64,000 nt of DNA, from contig NZ_KI912613.1 of the NCBI RefSeq assembly GCF_000519325.1, positions 457,805-521,804 of the forward strand. The letters are read 5' to 3'. The notes under the pieces were generated by a model that was not told the DNA's origin, ran no database searches, and worked only from the letters and a program-made list of their open reading frames with translations. This document shows positions 50,480-58,409 of the stretch, one piece after another (position 1 is the first letter of the stretch; the number at the start of each line of letters is the position of its first letter). This DNA is from Patulibacter minatonensis DSM 18081. Its GTDB lineage: Bacteria > Actinomycetota > Thermoleophilia > Solirubrobacterales > Solirubrobacteraceae. Both the position numbers and the translations under genes were made by a program.

Positions 50480-51121
50480 ATGAGTGGCTCTCCCGCCGAG
50501 CAGGTGAGCACCCGCTGGCTCTGGTGGACGGCGATCTTCGCCGGCGGGGTCGCGCCGCTCGTCGCCGGTCTGAAGGCGCGCGAGCGGCGGTGGATCACCT
50601 GGGGTGCGGTGACGCTCGCGGTGCAGGGCGTGGGGCTCGCGCTCGGGGCCGGCTCGGACGACGACCACACGACGACGATCGAGAACGTCGGTATCGCGCT
50701 GTACTCCGCGGGATGGCTCTCCGGGTTGACGTTCGTCGGGGCCTTCCGGGACCGCTACCGCCACCGGATGGTCGCCGCGGGCAAGGTGGAGGAGCGGGAC
50801 GCCCTGCACGCCGGCCGGACGATGGAGCGCGAGCGCGCCCGGCGGCTCGCCCGCGAGGACCCCGCCGAGGCGCTCCGGCGCGGCGTCGGCCGACCCGACC
50901 TCCCCGACGCCGACCACGGCTGGGTCGTCGACGTCAACCACGCGCCGGTGGAGGTCCTCGAGACCCTGCCCGGCGTCGACCACGACCTCGCGCGCCGGAT
51001 CGTCGCGGCGCGCACGTCGATCGGCCCGGTGTCGTCCGTCGACGACCTCGGCCTGATGCTGGACCTCGACGCGCGGACCGTCGAGCGGCTGCGCGCGACG
51101 GCGGTGGCGGTCGATATCTGA
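50480..51121 (+). CDS. Membrane-anchored helix-hairpin-helix protein
   Basis: A 213-residue protein with two or three N-terminal hydrophobic segments (WLWWTAIFAGGVAPLVAGL, WGAVTLAVQGVGLALGA and GIALYSAGWLSGLTFVGAF), a charged helical linker with many Arg/Glu, and a C-terminal helix-hairpin-helix domain: VDVNHAPVEVLETLPGVDHD followed by ARRIVAARTSIG. That domain is the ComEA-like double-stranded DNA-binding type, but here it would face the cytosol unless topology is inverted. A DNA tethering role is possible. The ATG is supported by the TACCAT box. Confidence 0.8.
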   Translation: MSGSPAEQVSTRWLWWTAIFAGGVAPLVAGLKARERRWITWGAVTLAVQGVGLALGAGSDDDHTTTIENVGIALYSAGWLSGLTFVGAFRDRYRHRMVAAGKVEERDALHAGRTMERERARRLAREDPAEALRRGVGRPDLPDADHGWVVDVNHAPVEVLETLPGVDHDLARRIVAARTSIGPVSSVDDLGLMLDLDARTVERLRATAVAVDI

Positions 51122-51255
51122 CCTCCGGCGGGCCGGGACGCCCGCCGGAGGGTGGCGGACGACGGAGCGCCCGCCCCCGCGACGACGGTCGAGGTCCCAG
51201 GATCCGGACCCGTCGTCGCCCGGCGCTCGGGCCGCCGCGGCCTCGATCCCAGCGC

Positions 51256-52827
51256 TCAGGCGGCCGCGGTCTCCGTCCCCGCGGCGGGCGCCGTCTCGGC
51301 CGACGGCTCGCGCAGGAGCACCGAGACGAGCAGCGCCCCGACGATCCCGATGATGCCCGCGACGAGCATCACCGTCGCGAGGCCCGAGCCGACCGCGTGG
51401 TGGATCGCGTCGTCGAGCGCGCCGCGGGCCTCCGCCGGCGCGCCGCGGAGCACGCCCTGCGCACCGCCGCCGGTGACCGCGTCGGCCGCGCGCTCGCCCG
51501 GGGTGCCCGTGAGGAGATCCCCGATCCGGGAGCTGAAGACGCTGCCGAGGACCGCGATGCCGATCGCCAGGCCGAGCTGCCGGCCGGTGTTGATCGCGCC
51601 CGCCGCCATGCCGCCGCGCTCCTGGGGGACCGCGCCCATCGCGGTCGAGACGAGCATCGGGCTCATCAGGCCGACGCCGAGTCCGATCGCCGCCATGCCG
51701 GGGAGCACCGCGGGCCAGTCCGAGCCGCCGCCCAGGCCGGTCATCAGGAGGTCGCCGATGCCGATCAGGAGCAGCCCGGCCGCGATGATCCACCGCGGCG
51801 AGAGTGCGTGCAGCTTGCCGCCGATCGCGCCGGAGACGAAGAACGCCAGGCCGCTGAGCGGGAGGGTCACGAGGCCGGCGGAGATCGCGCCGAGCCCGAG
51901 GACCGTCTGCAGCCAGATCGACAGGCAGACCAGCGAGCCGAACGCCGACAGCGACAGGATCAGCGCCGCCAGCAGGATGCCGAGGAACGACGGCCGCTTG
52001 AGCAGGCTCAGGTCGAACAGGGGCTGCTTCGACCGCAGCTCGACGACGACGAAGGCGATCAGCCCGACCACGGCGAGCGCGAGCATCGCGATCGTCTGGG
52101 TGGAGGTCCAGCCCTCGTCGGTGACGCGGACGAGGGCGAAGGTCAGGGCGCCCGCTGCGACGGTGAACGCGCCGCCGCCGGCCCAGTCGATCTTCGGGCG
52201 GTGCTCGAGCTTCGACTCCTTGAGCGACCGCCGGGCCATCACGACGGTGGCGATGCCGATCGGGATGTTCACGAAGAACACCCAGCGCCAGGAGAGCCCC
52301 TGGGTGAGGAGGCCGCCGGCGATCGGGCCGGCCGCGGCGGCCGCACCGGCGGTCGCACCCCAGATCCCGAACGCGACGCCGCGGTCGCGGCCCGCGTAGG
52401 CGGTGTTCAGGAGCACGAGGGTGGTCGCGAACATCGCCGCGGCGCCGACGCCCTGGACGGCGCGGGCGGCGATCAGGGTGCCTTCGCCGGGCGCCAGCCC
52501 GCAGGCTAGCGAGGCGACGACGAAGACGACGAGTCCGACGAGGTAGGTGCGCTTGCGGCCGACGATGTCAGCGATCGACCCGACGAGCAGGAGCAGCGCG
52601 GCGAGCGCCAGCGCGTAGACGTCGACGACCCACTGCAGGCCCGCGAACGAGGCCTTCAGGTCGATCGCCATGTCGGGCAGCGCGACGTTCACGATCGTCA
52701 CGTCGACGAGCAGCATGAAGGTGCCCAGGCAGACCGCGACCAGCGGCGCCCAGTGCCCCGGCGGGTGGGCGGGGGCGGCCGCGGGGTCGCCCGCGCCCGC
52801 CGGCGGGGTGGTGGAGGAGGTGGACAT
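51256..52827 (-). CDS. MFS drug:H+ antiporter, DHA2 family (EmrB/QacA-like)
   Basis: A 523-residue transporter with about 14 hydrophobic segments. It shows the DHA2 signatures LDxTIVNVALP-like LLVDVTIVNVALPDM (segment 1), GSIADIVGRKRTYLVGL (motif A between segments 2 and 3) and GPIAGGLLTQGLSWRWVFFVNIP (motif C, shown in part here as GPIAGGLLTQ). It would export hydrophobic compounds using proton motive force. It diverges from an Lrp/AsnC-type regulator (start 52873) with a 45-base gap, so that regulator probably controls it. Confidence 0.93.
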   Translation of the reverse strand: MSTSSTTPPAGAGDPAAAPAHPPGHWAPLVAVCLGTFMLLVDVTIVNVALPDMAIDLKASFAGLQWVVDVYALALAALLLLVGSIADIVGRKRTYLVGLVVFVVASLACGLAPGEGTLIAARAVQGVGAAAMFATTLVLLNTAYAGRDRGVAFGIWGATAGAAAAAGPIAGGLLTQGLSWRWVFFVNIPIGIATVVMARRSLKESKLEHRPKIDWAGGGAFTVAAGALTFALVRVTDEGWTSTQTIAMLALAVVGLIAFVVVELRSKQPLFDLSLLKRPSFLGILLAALILSLSAFGSLVCLSIWLQTVLGLGAISAGLVTLPLSGLAFFVSGAIGGKLHALSPRWIIAAGLLLIGIGDLLMTGLGGGSDWPAVLPGMAAIGLGVGLMSPMLVSTAMGAVPQERGGMAAGAINTGRQLGLAIGIAVLGSVFSSRIGDLLTGTPGERAADAVTGGGAQGVLRGAPAEARGALDDAIHHAVGSGLATVMLVAGIIGIVGALLVSVLLREPSAETAPAAGTETAAA

Positions 52828-52833
52828 GGGGCG

Positions 52834-52839
52834 TATCGT
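52834..52839 (+). promoter_or_regulatory. -10 box TATCGT for the Lrp-type regulator
   Basis: TATCGT lies 33 bases before the GTG at 52873, within the divergent gap shared with the MFS gene. Confidence 0.4.
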
Positions 52840-52872
52840 GGACCTTCGGAGCATCCGCACCGAGCGGACCGC

Positions 52873-53955
52873 GTGAAGACGCGGGAATCCTCCACCGACT
52901 CCCTCGTGCCCGCGGAAACCATCACGATCGACCGCCTGGACCGCAAGCTCGTCCACGCCCTGTTCCACGACGGGCGGGCGTCGTTCCGGCGGCTCGCCGA
53001 CGCGCTGGGCTCCTCGGAGCAGACGGTCGCGCGCCGGTACCGCCGGCTGCGCGAGGCCGGGATCGTCCGGGTCGTGGTCGTCCCCGACCCGCGCCGCTAC
53101 CCGGAGAACATGTTCCTCCGGATCCGCGTGCAGCCCGGGGCGACGGTCGCGGTGGCGCGGGCGATGGCCGCACGCTCGGACGTCTCGTGGGTGACGGTCT
53201 CGAGCGGTGCGTCCGAGGTCACGTGCGCGCTCCGCTCGGCGTCCCCGGACGCCCGCGACGCCCTGCTGCTCCAGGGCCTCCCACGCGCCGGGCAGGTCAC
53301 CGACGTCCGCACGTCGACGCTCCTGCACGTCTACGCCGAGACCGAGGACGACGAGTGGCAGGGCCTGCCGGACGGCCTGACCGAGAAGGAGCGGGCCGCG
53401 CTCGGGCCCGGCACCGCGCGGATGCGGGCGGCGTCGTCATCGGATCGAAGCGGACGGACGAGAGACGCGACGGACGCGCCGGTGGGCCCGGAGGACGACG
53501 CGCTGCTGGAGGCGCTGGCCCGCGACGGCCGCGCGACGTGGGCGGCGCTCGCCGGCCGGACCGGGCGGTCCGAGAGCCAGGTCGCCCGGCGCCTGGAGGC
53601 GTTGCTCGAGGCCGGTGCCGTCTTCGTCGACGTCGAGATCGCGCCGAAGCTGCTCGGCTTCCGCACCTGGGCGATGCTCTGGATCTCCGCCGCCCCGTCC
53701 GCCCTCGAACGCGTGGGCCTCGAGATCGCCGCGCACCCCGAGTGCGCCTTCGCGGCCGCGACCACCGGCCCGACGAACCTCGTCGCGTCCGTCCTCTGCC
53801 GCGACAACGACGACCTCTACCGCTACATGACCCGCCGCATCGGCACGATCGACGGCGTCCGCGACGTCGAGGTCGTCCCCTCGATGCGCGTCGTCAAGCA
53901 GCAGGGCTCCCTGATGGACGGAGACCGACTGCCGGACCCGTTGGCCGAGAGGTGA
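52873..53955 (+). CDS. Lrp/AsnC family regulator with two HTH-RAM modules
   Basis: A 360-residue protein, about twice the usual Lrp length. Module one has the winged helix IDRLDRKLVHALFHDGRAS to LGSSEQTVARRYRRL followed by a RAM-like sensing domain. Module two, after an Arg/Ser-rich linker near residue 190, repeats this with EDDALLEALARDGRATWAAL, GRSESQVARRLEALLEAG and RTWAMLWISAAPSALERVG. Tandem Lrp proteins of this kind are known in actinobacteria. The GTG at 52873 is the first start before module one. The divergent MFS exporter is its likely target. Confidence 0.9.
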   Translation: MKTRESSTDSLVPAETITIDRLDRKLVHALFHDGRASFRRLADALGSSEQTVARRYRRLREAGIVRVVVVPDPRRYPENMFLRIRVQPGATVAVARAMAARSDVSWVTVSSGASEVTCALRSASPDARDALLLQGLPRAGQVTDVRTSTLLHVYAETEDDEWQGLPDGLTEKERAALGPGTARMRAASSSDRSGRTRDATDAPVGPEDDALLEALARDGRATWAALAGRTGRSESQVARRLEALLEAGAVFVDVEIAPKLLGFRTWAMLWISAAPSALERVGLEIAAHPECAFAAATTGPTNLVASVLCRDNDDLYRYMTRRIGTIDGVRDVEVVPSMRVVKQQGSLMDGDRLPDPLAER

Positions 53956-54004
53956 GGGCCGCGACGCCGGGGGCGGGTGGCGGGCGCAGCCGGCTCGGGG
54001 TGCC

Positions 54005-54152
54005 CGGGTCGCGTTGCGTTCCCGATTCGGTACGTGGGAGGGACCTCATCGGCAACGCATGGCCGGCGCGGTCGGAACCGGGCGCCGGGTCGCGTCGCGT
54101 TCCCGATGTGGCACCCAGGAGGGACGTGATCGGGAACGCGCGGCCTGCGCGG
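54005..54152. repeat. Two long inverted-repeat units, about 81 bp apart
   Basis: Unit 1 starts at 54005 and unit 2 at 54086; both read CGGGTCGCGT, then GCGTTCCCGAT, an inner part with GGAGGGAC, and ATCGG(C/G)AACGC. In unit 2 GCGTTCCCGAT pairs perfectly with ATCGGGAACGC (11 bp, 21-base loop); unit 1 has one mismatch. They fill much of the gap between the Lrp gene (53955) and the gene at 54221 and are unrelated to the 35-bp palindromes. Confidence 0.8.
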
Positions 54153-54180
54153 CCCGGCCGGCGGTGCGTCGGACCACGCC

Positions 54181-54196
54181 CTGGCTGGCCAGCCAG
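54181..54196. promoter_or_regulatory. Perfect 16-bp palindrome over the promoter at 54209
   Basis: CTGGCTGGCCAGCCAG is fully self-complementary and ends 12 bases before the -10 box of the gene at 54221, covering the -35 region. This is a classic operator position. Confidence 0.5.
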
Positions 54197-54208
54197 TCAG
54201 CCACCGTC

Positions 54209-54214
54209 TACGAT
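54209..54214 (+). promoter_or_regulatory. -10 box TACGAT for the gene at 54221
   Basis: TACGAT ends 6 bases before the ATG at 54221, a leaderless arrangement. Confidence 0.5.
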
Positions 54215-54220
54215 GACGCG

Positions 54221-54904
54221 ATGAGCATCGCCGCCGCGTCCACCGTCGACGTCGCGTCCCGCGTCGCCTACCCGCCCGAGCCGTGGCAGCTCGGCGGGAG
54301 CATGCTGATGACGCTGTGGCGGGTGCCGGCGGCGGACGTCCGTCGCGAGGCCGGGCCGTACGTGCCCGAGGGCGTCCGGCTCGCCACCGCCGGTCGGCAC
54401 GCGCTGCTGTTCACCGCGTTCGTCCGCTACACGCCCGGCAGCGTGCTGTCGTACGACGAGCTGCTCATCGCCGCCCCTGGCACCCGCGGCGTGAAGCCCG
54501 TCGCCGTGATCCCGCACATCTGGGTCGACAGCCCCGCGTCGAAGGCCGGCGGCCGCGAGCTGTGGGGGATCCCCAAGGGCCTCGCGGAGTTCGAGCAGTC
54601 CTGGGACGGCCCGATCGTCGCCCGCGCCGCGGTCGACGGCACCGAGCTGGCGTCCGTCCGCGCCGCGCAGGGTCTGCGGGTGCCCGGTTGGCGGCGCCTG
54701 CCGATGCCGACGGCCCAGCGCCTGGACGGGCACGACGCGTTCGCCGACGTCCAGTCGCTCGGCCGCCTGCACCTCGGCTCCGCGGCGTGGTCGTTCCCGG
54801 ACGACTCGCCGCTGGCGTTCATCGGGCGCGGGCGGCCGCTCGTCACGTCCGTCCTGCGCCAGATGACGATCCGCTTCGGCCCGTCGACGCGCACGCCGTC
54901 CTGA
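54221..54904 (+). CDS. Acetoacetate decarboxylase (ADC) family protein
   Basis: A 227-residue ADC-fold protein: PPEPWQLGGSMLMTLWRVPA, the core YDELLIAAPGTRGVKPVAVI, then HIWVDSPASKAGGRELWGIP and KGLAEFEQSW. The Arg-Glu-x-W-G-x-P-K element (RELWGIPKGLA) is typical of the family, where a nearby Lys forms the Schiff base in true decarboxylases. Many relatives lack that activity and act in secondary metabolism or fatty acid handling, so the substrate is open. It stands alone behind an operator-like palindrome and converges with the acyltransferase gene. Confidence 0.85.
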   Translation: MSIAAASTVDVASRVAYPPEPWQLGGSMLMTLWRVPAADVRREAGPYVPEGVRLATAGRHALLFTAFVRYTPGSVLSYDELLIAAPGTRGVKPVAVIPHIWVDSPASKAGGRELWGIPKGLAEFEQSWDGPIVARAAVDGTELASVRAAQGLRVPGWRRLPMPTAQRLDGHDAFADVQSLGRLHLGSAAWSFPDDSPLAFIGRGRPLVTSVLRQMTIRFGPSTRTPS

Positions 54905-54943
54905 CCGCGCAGGGCCGGACGCCGGGCGCCGGGCCGGCGCCAC

Positions 54944-54978
54944 GGTCATCGATGGTCGCCCGCCGACCATCCATGACC
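54944..54978. repeat. 35-bp palindrome, copy L (near perfect)
   Basis: Left arm GGTCATCGATGGTCG, loop of 5, right arm CGACCATCCATGACC; 14 of 15 pairs. It lies between convergent genes ending at 54904 and 55062. It is the best-preserved copy and gives the family consensus. Confidence 0.88.
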
Positions 54979-55061
54979 ACCGAACATCCACGACCACCCG
55001 CCGGCCACGCACCGCCGACGACGCCCGCCGCCCCCGCCCGCTCGCCGCGACCGGCGCGGCC

Positions 55062-56966
55062 CTACCCCTCCCCCGCCAGCAGCGTCTCGAGCTCCGCGAC
55101 GACCGCGGGCAGCTCCGCCGCGAAGGTCTCCATCTCGGCGGCGACCGTCCGCGGGGTGCTGAGGAACAGGCGGAAGCGGTCCGGCAGGAGCGCGTAGGCC
55201 ACGCCGATGCAGCGCTCGCTGGTGGAGCCGAAGCCCCAGAAGCGGATGTTCGTCGACGGGACCGCGCTGGTGCTCAGGAAGTCGTCGCGCATGATCCGCC
55301 AGCCCGGGGACTCGAACAGCGCGAACGGCTCGGTCGTCCCGAGCTCCGCCCCGCGTCGCCCCTGCAGCATCTGGAGCTCCCAGAGGTGCTGCTCGGGTGC
55401 TGCACCGGCCTGGCACTCGCGGGCGCGGGCGACGTGGGCGGCGGCCGCGGCGCGGAGGGCGTCGCGGCGCGTGGCGGACGAGGCCGCGGGGTCCTCCATC
55501 GCGTCGGCGAACGCGACGACCTCGGGCGTGACGACGCGCATCGCCTCCGTCCGCCCGTGGCGGAACGTGCGGGTCGCGATCGACTCGTACGTCGCGCCCG
55601 TGTGGCCCTTCGCGCGGCGATGGGCCAGCTGGAACGCCATCTGGGCGAAGGCGTCGGGCGAGACCTTCAGGCGCTTGGCGCGCTCGCTGTCGAAGTCGAG
55701 GACGACGGCCGTCGTGGCGGTCGCCGCACCGTAGGCGGCGAACGCGTCGCGGGCGTCGTCGACGTCGGCCCGCAGCGCGTCGTCGAGGACGAACGTCAGC
55801 GGCGCGACCGCGGGCGACCCCTGCGACCGGGCGCCCGACGCCTCGGCGTGCTCGGCGCCGGTGCGGTCGAGCACGGCGTCGAGCATCGCGATCACCGTCG
55901 TGCCGTCCAGCCGGCAGTGCTCGCCGTTGTACCCGGCGGTGCCGTCGGGGTAGACGACGAACGAGACCGACTTGTCGAACCACCGGTTGGTGCTGTCGCC
56001 GTGCAGCAGGCCGTCGCCGGCGGCCACCGGGTCGGCGGGCTGCTCGTGCTCGAGGCAGACGCAGAAGAGCGCCGTCTCGACCGCGTCGAGGGTCGCCGCG
56101 TTCTGCGGGTCCAGGCCGAGCAGGCGGTCGCGGCTCGCCGCCCACGCCGCGCGGGCCTTCGTCGTCAGCGGACCGACCGAAGGCCCCGGGCGATCGGCTC
56201 GCGCGCCGGCCCAGGCCGTCGCTCCTGCGTCACGTGTCCCACCCGAGGCCGCGTCGCCCGGGTCGCCCGCCGTCTCCCCGGCCACGCCGCGCACGTCCGC
56301 GGTGGCCGCCGCCACGACCGCCCGCAGGCCGTCCTCCAGCTCGTCGAGCGCGTGCGGGTGCCCGTCGGGGCCGACGACGTCGAGGCGGAAGGCCCGCCCG
56401 CGGTGCAGGACGATCACGTGCCGCTCGCGGGACGGCCCGGGCCAGGCGTCGGTGTAGGGCGTGCGGGCGGTGTCCTGCGGGTCGCCAGGGATTCGGCAGG
56501 CCGAGAAGAGGAAGTGGTGCTGGTCCATCGACAGGGGCGTGCCGCGCTGGACCGCCGGCGGTAAGGCCTCCTCGTCGATCGCGAGCTTGTAGGCGAGGGC
56601 GCCCGCCGTCAGCGCCGCCGCGCGCTCGACCTGTCCGAGCCCGTCGTCCTCGAAGAGGAAGAAGAAGTTGGCGTTCAGGGCGATCCGGTCGCGGCGCCCG
56701 AGGTAGCGCTGGTCCCAGAACGCGTCGAGCCAGCTGTCGACCCCGGGGGACGCGTCGTAGCGCTCGAGCGCGTCCTGCAGCGGCCCGGCGCCGGCGGCGA
56801 ACGCCTCGGCCGCTGCGGTGGTCTCGGCGAGCTCCTCGGCGGTCAGCAGCGGCGCGCACCAGGCGAGCAGGCGGTCGCAGCTCTCCCGCACCGTGGGCAG
56901 CGGCACGCGCGGGAGCAGGTCCTCGTTCCCGAAGGTGCGGGCGGAGAGGGCGTGGTCGGTCGGCAA
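55062..56966 (-). CDS. Choline/carnitine O-acyltransferase family protein
   Basis: A 634-residue protein of normal family length, rare in bacteria. It moves acyl groups between CoA and carnitine or a similar amino alcohol. Visible features are the N-terminal LPRVPLPTVRESCDRLLAW, the central DQHHFLFSACRIPG, the catalytic His350 in NGEHCRLDGTTV (the family NxEHxxxDG motif), and the C-terminal STSAVPSTNIRFWGFGST with the usual Ser/Thr cluster. The start is taken as TTG 56966, with CGGAG 6 bases upstream. It lies 62 bases downstream of the oxygenase gene on the same strand, probably in one operon. Confidence 0.88.
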   Translation of the reverse strand: MPTDHALSARTFGNEDLLPRVPLPTVRESCDRLLAWCAPLLTAEELAETTAAAEAFAAGAGPLQDALERYDASPGVDSWLDAFWDQRYLGRRDRIALNANFFFLFEDDGLGQVERAAALTAGALAYKLAIDEEALPPAVQRGTPLSMDQHHFLFSACRIPGDPQDTARTPYTDAWPGPSRERHVIVLHRGRAFRLDVVGPDGHPHALDELEDGLRAVVAAATADVRGVAGETAGDPGDAASGGTRDAGATAWAGARADRPGPSVGPLTTKARAAWAASRDRLLGLDPQNAATLDAVETALFCVCLEHEQPADPVAAGDGLLHGDSTNRWFDKSVSFVVYPDGTAGYNGEHCRLDGTTVIAMLDAVLDRTGAEHAEASGARSQGSPAVAPLTFVLDDALRADVDDARDAFAAYGAATATTAVVLDFDSERAKRLKVSPDAFAQMAFQLAHRRAKGHTGATYESIATRTFRHGRTEAMRVVTPEVVAFADAMEDPAASSATRRDALRAAAAAHVARARECQAGAAPEQHLWELQMLQGRRGAELGTTEPFALFESPGWRIMRDDFLSTSAVPSTNIRFWGFGSTSERCIGVAYALLPDRFRLFLSTPRTVAAEMETFAAELPAVVAELETLLAGEG

Positions 56967-57028
56967 CGGGGGCTCCGGGGGTCGGGAGGGCAGGGACGGG
57001 GCGGTGCGACGGAGTGATCGCAGCCCGG

Positions 57029-57898
57029 TCAGTCGAGCAGGCCGTCGATCCGGACCGCCCGGGCCGCAGCGGCCTCGTGGACGGGGGTCGTCCGGCCGAA
57101 CAGCTGCCGGGTCCGCTCGAGGCTCCCGACGACGCCGGGCCGCTCGCTGTAGGCGAAGATCGCCGAGTGCCGTGCGCCGGCACCCTCGACCGCGGTGACG
57201 CGGTGCAGGGCGTAGCGACCGGCGAACAGCTGGAGGTCCCCCGGGCGCAACGTCAGGCGACGGATCAGGTGCTCGCCGTCGCCGTCCAGGACCGCCCGCA
57301 CGTCGGCGAACCGCTCGTCGGCGGCCGAGCGGATCCCGGGGCAGTACTCGAAGATCCCGCCGGCCTCCGGAGCGCGGGTGAGCATGCTGACCGTGACGTC
57401 GTTCGTGTCGAAGTGCCACGGGTGGGAGCGGCCCGGGTCGACGACGTTCACGCAGAGCCCTGAGAGCGGGTCCCGGAGCTCGTGGACTGCGGGGAGCCCG
57501 ACGCACGCGGCCACGAAGCGCTGGAAGTCCGGGCCCCGGTAGAGGCGCTGGAGGAGGTACCGAGGGGGCAGGAGGTCACGCGCGACGAAGGCGTTGCCCC
57601 GCTCGACGGCCACGCACGCCGGGTGGTCTCCGGGCAGCGTCGGATCCGGTGCCGTGTTGTAGACGTTGACGGTCTGGACGGCGTAGTGCGCAAGCGGCGC
57701 GACCTCGTCGCTCTCGTCGCGGAGGACGTCGCGCAGCTCGGGGCGGACGAAGTCGCGCAGGACGCTGCACCCTGTCGTCCGGAGCTCTCGGCGGACCCGG
57801 GCGACGACGGCCCGAAGCTCCGGGCCGTCGGGCTCCGCGAGGGGGTAGCGGTCCGCGTCGACCACGTCGTCTGTCGTCCGGGCGTCCACGACCTCCAT
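57029..57898 (-). CDS. Fe(II)/2-oxoglutarate-dependent oxygenase (HalD/BesD/ArpA-like)
   Basis: A 289-residue non-heme iron oxygenase. The facial triad is readable: His162 and Asp164 in HPWHFDTNDV (HxD) and the distal His232 in GRYALHRVTAV, followed by RHSAIFAYSERPGV with the 2-oxoglutarate-binding Arg. The overall pattern (SGLCVNVVDPGRSHPWHFD, GGIFEYCPGIR) resembles the HalD/BesD group acting on free amino acids. The intact Asp implies hydroxylation, because the halogenases of the group have Gly or Ala there. It leads an operon with the carnitine acyltransferase-like gene. A TACGGT box lies 10 bases before the ATG. Confidence 0.85.
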   Translation of the reverse strand: MEVVDARTTDDVVDADRYPLAEPDGPELRAVVARVRRELRTTGCSVLRDFVRPELRDVLRDESDEVAPLAHYAVQTVNVYNTAPDPTLPGDHPACVAVERGNAFVARDLLPPRYLLQRLYRGPDFQRFVAACVGLPAVHELRDPLSGLCVNVVDPGRSHPWHFDTNDVTVSMLTRAPEAGGIFEYCPGIRSAADERFADVRAVLDGDGEHLIRRLTLRPGDLQLFAGRYALHRVTAVEGAGARHSAIFAYSERPGVVGSLERTRQLFGRTTPVHEAAAARAVRIDGLLD

Positions 57899-57908
57899 CG
57901 GTTGCGTG

Positions 57909-57914
57909 ACCGTA
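57909..57914 (-). promoter_or_regulatory. -10 box TACGGT for the oxygenase operon
   Basis: TACGGT on the minus strand ends 10 bases before the ATG at 57898, giving a leader of only a few bases. Confidence 0.4.
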
Positions 57915-58029
57915 TCGGCCCGCGGCCCGCAGCGTGTCGACCGTCACGCACGCTGTCCACCCGTTCGGGGGTGCACCCGGTCGGCACCGTGCCGTAGAAC
58001 TGGCGGCCCGTCCCCGCCAGGAGCATCCG

Positions 58030-58380
58030 ATGTCCCGCCTCCCCGTCACCGTCTGGCCGTTCGGCACCGCAGCCGCGGCCGACGCCCACCACCAGTTCGT
58101 CAACGAGCGCGACGTCCGCGTCGCCGCCGTCGGCACGGCCGTCGGGTTCCTCCCGATGCTCGCCGCGGCGATGCTCTGGTCCCTCCCCGCCAGCGGGATC
58201 TGCGTCGCCGCGGCGTTCGTCGGCATCTGCGTCGTCGGGATCTGGAGCGTCAAGCACGCCGAGGAGCCGAGCCCCGCCGTCTCGGCCGACCGATCGCTCG
58301 GACTGACCCGGGCGTTCTGGGTCACGGAGCTCGTCCTGGGTCTCTTGCTGTGCGCCGCTGTGGTGGTCGGGGCGACGTAG
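58030..58380 (+). CDS. Hypothetical small membrane protein
   Basis: A 116-residue protein with three hydrophobic segments (AAVGTAVGFLPMLAAAMLW, GICVAAAFVGICVVGIW and FWVTELVLGLLLCAAVVVG). The start ATG 58030 has AGGAG 6 bases before it. It diverges from the oxygenase gene and converges with the MpaB-like gene. No family is recognised. Confidence 0.7.
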   Translation: MSRLPVTVWPFGTAAAADAHHQFVNERDVRVAAVGTAVGFLPMLAAAMLWSLPASGICVAAAFVGICVVGIWSVKHAEEPSPAVSADRSLGLTRAFWVTELVLGLLLCAAVVVGAT

Positions 58381-58409
58381 CCCGTGCACCTCAGAGCGGC
58401 GGCGACCGC

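Noticed and set aside
54946-56145. Alternative minus-strand protein spanning 54946-56145
   Set aside because: It is out of frame with the carnitine acyltransferase, which has intact family motifs through this stretch.
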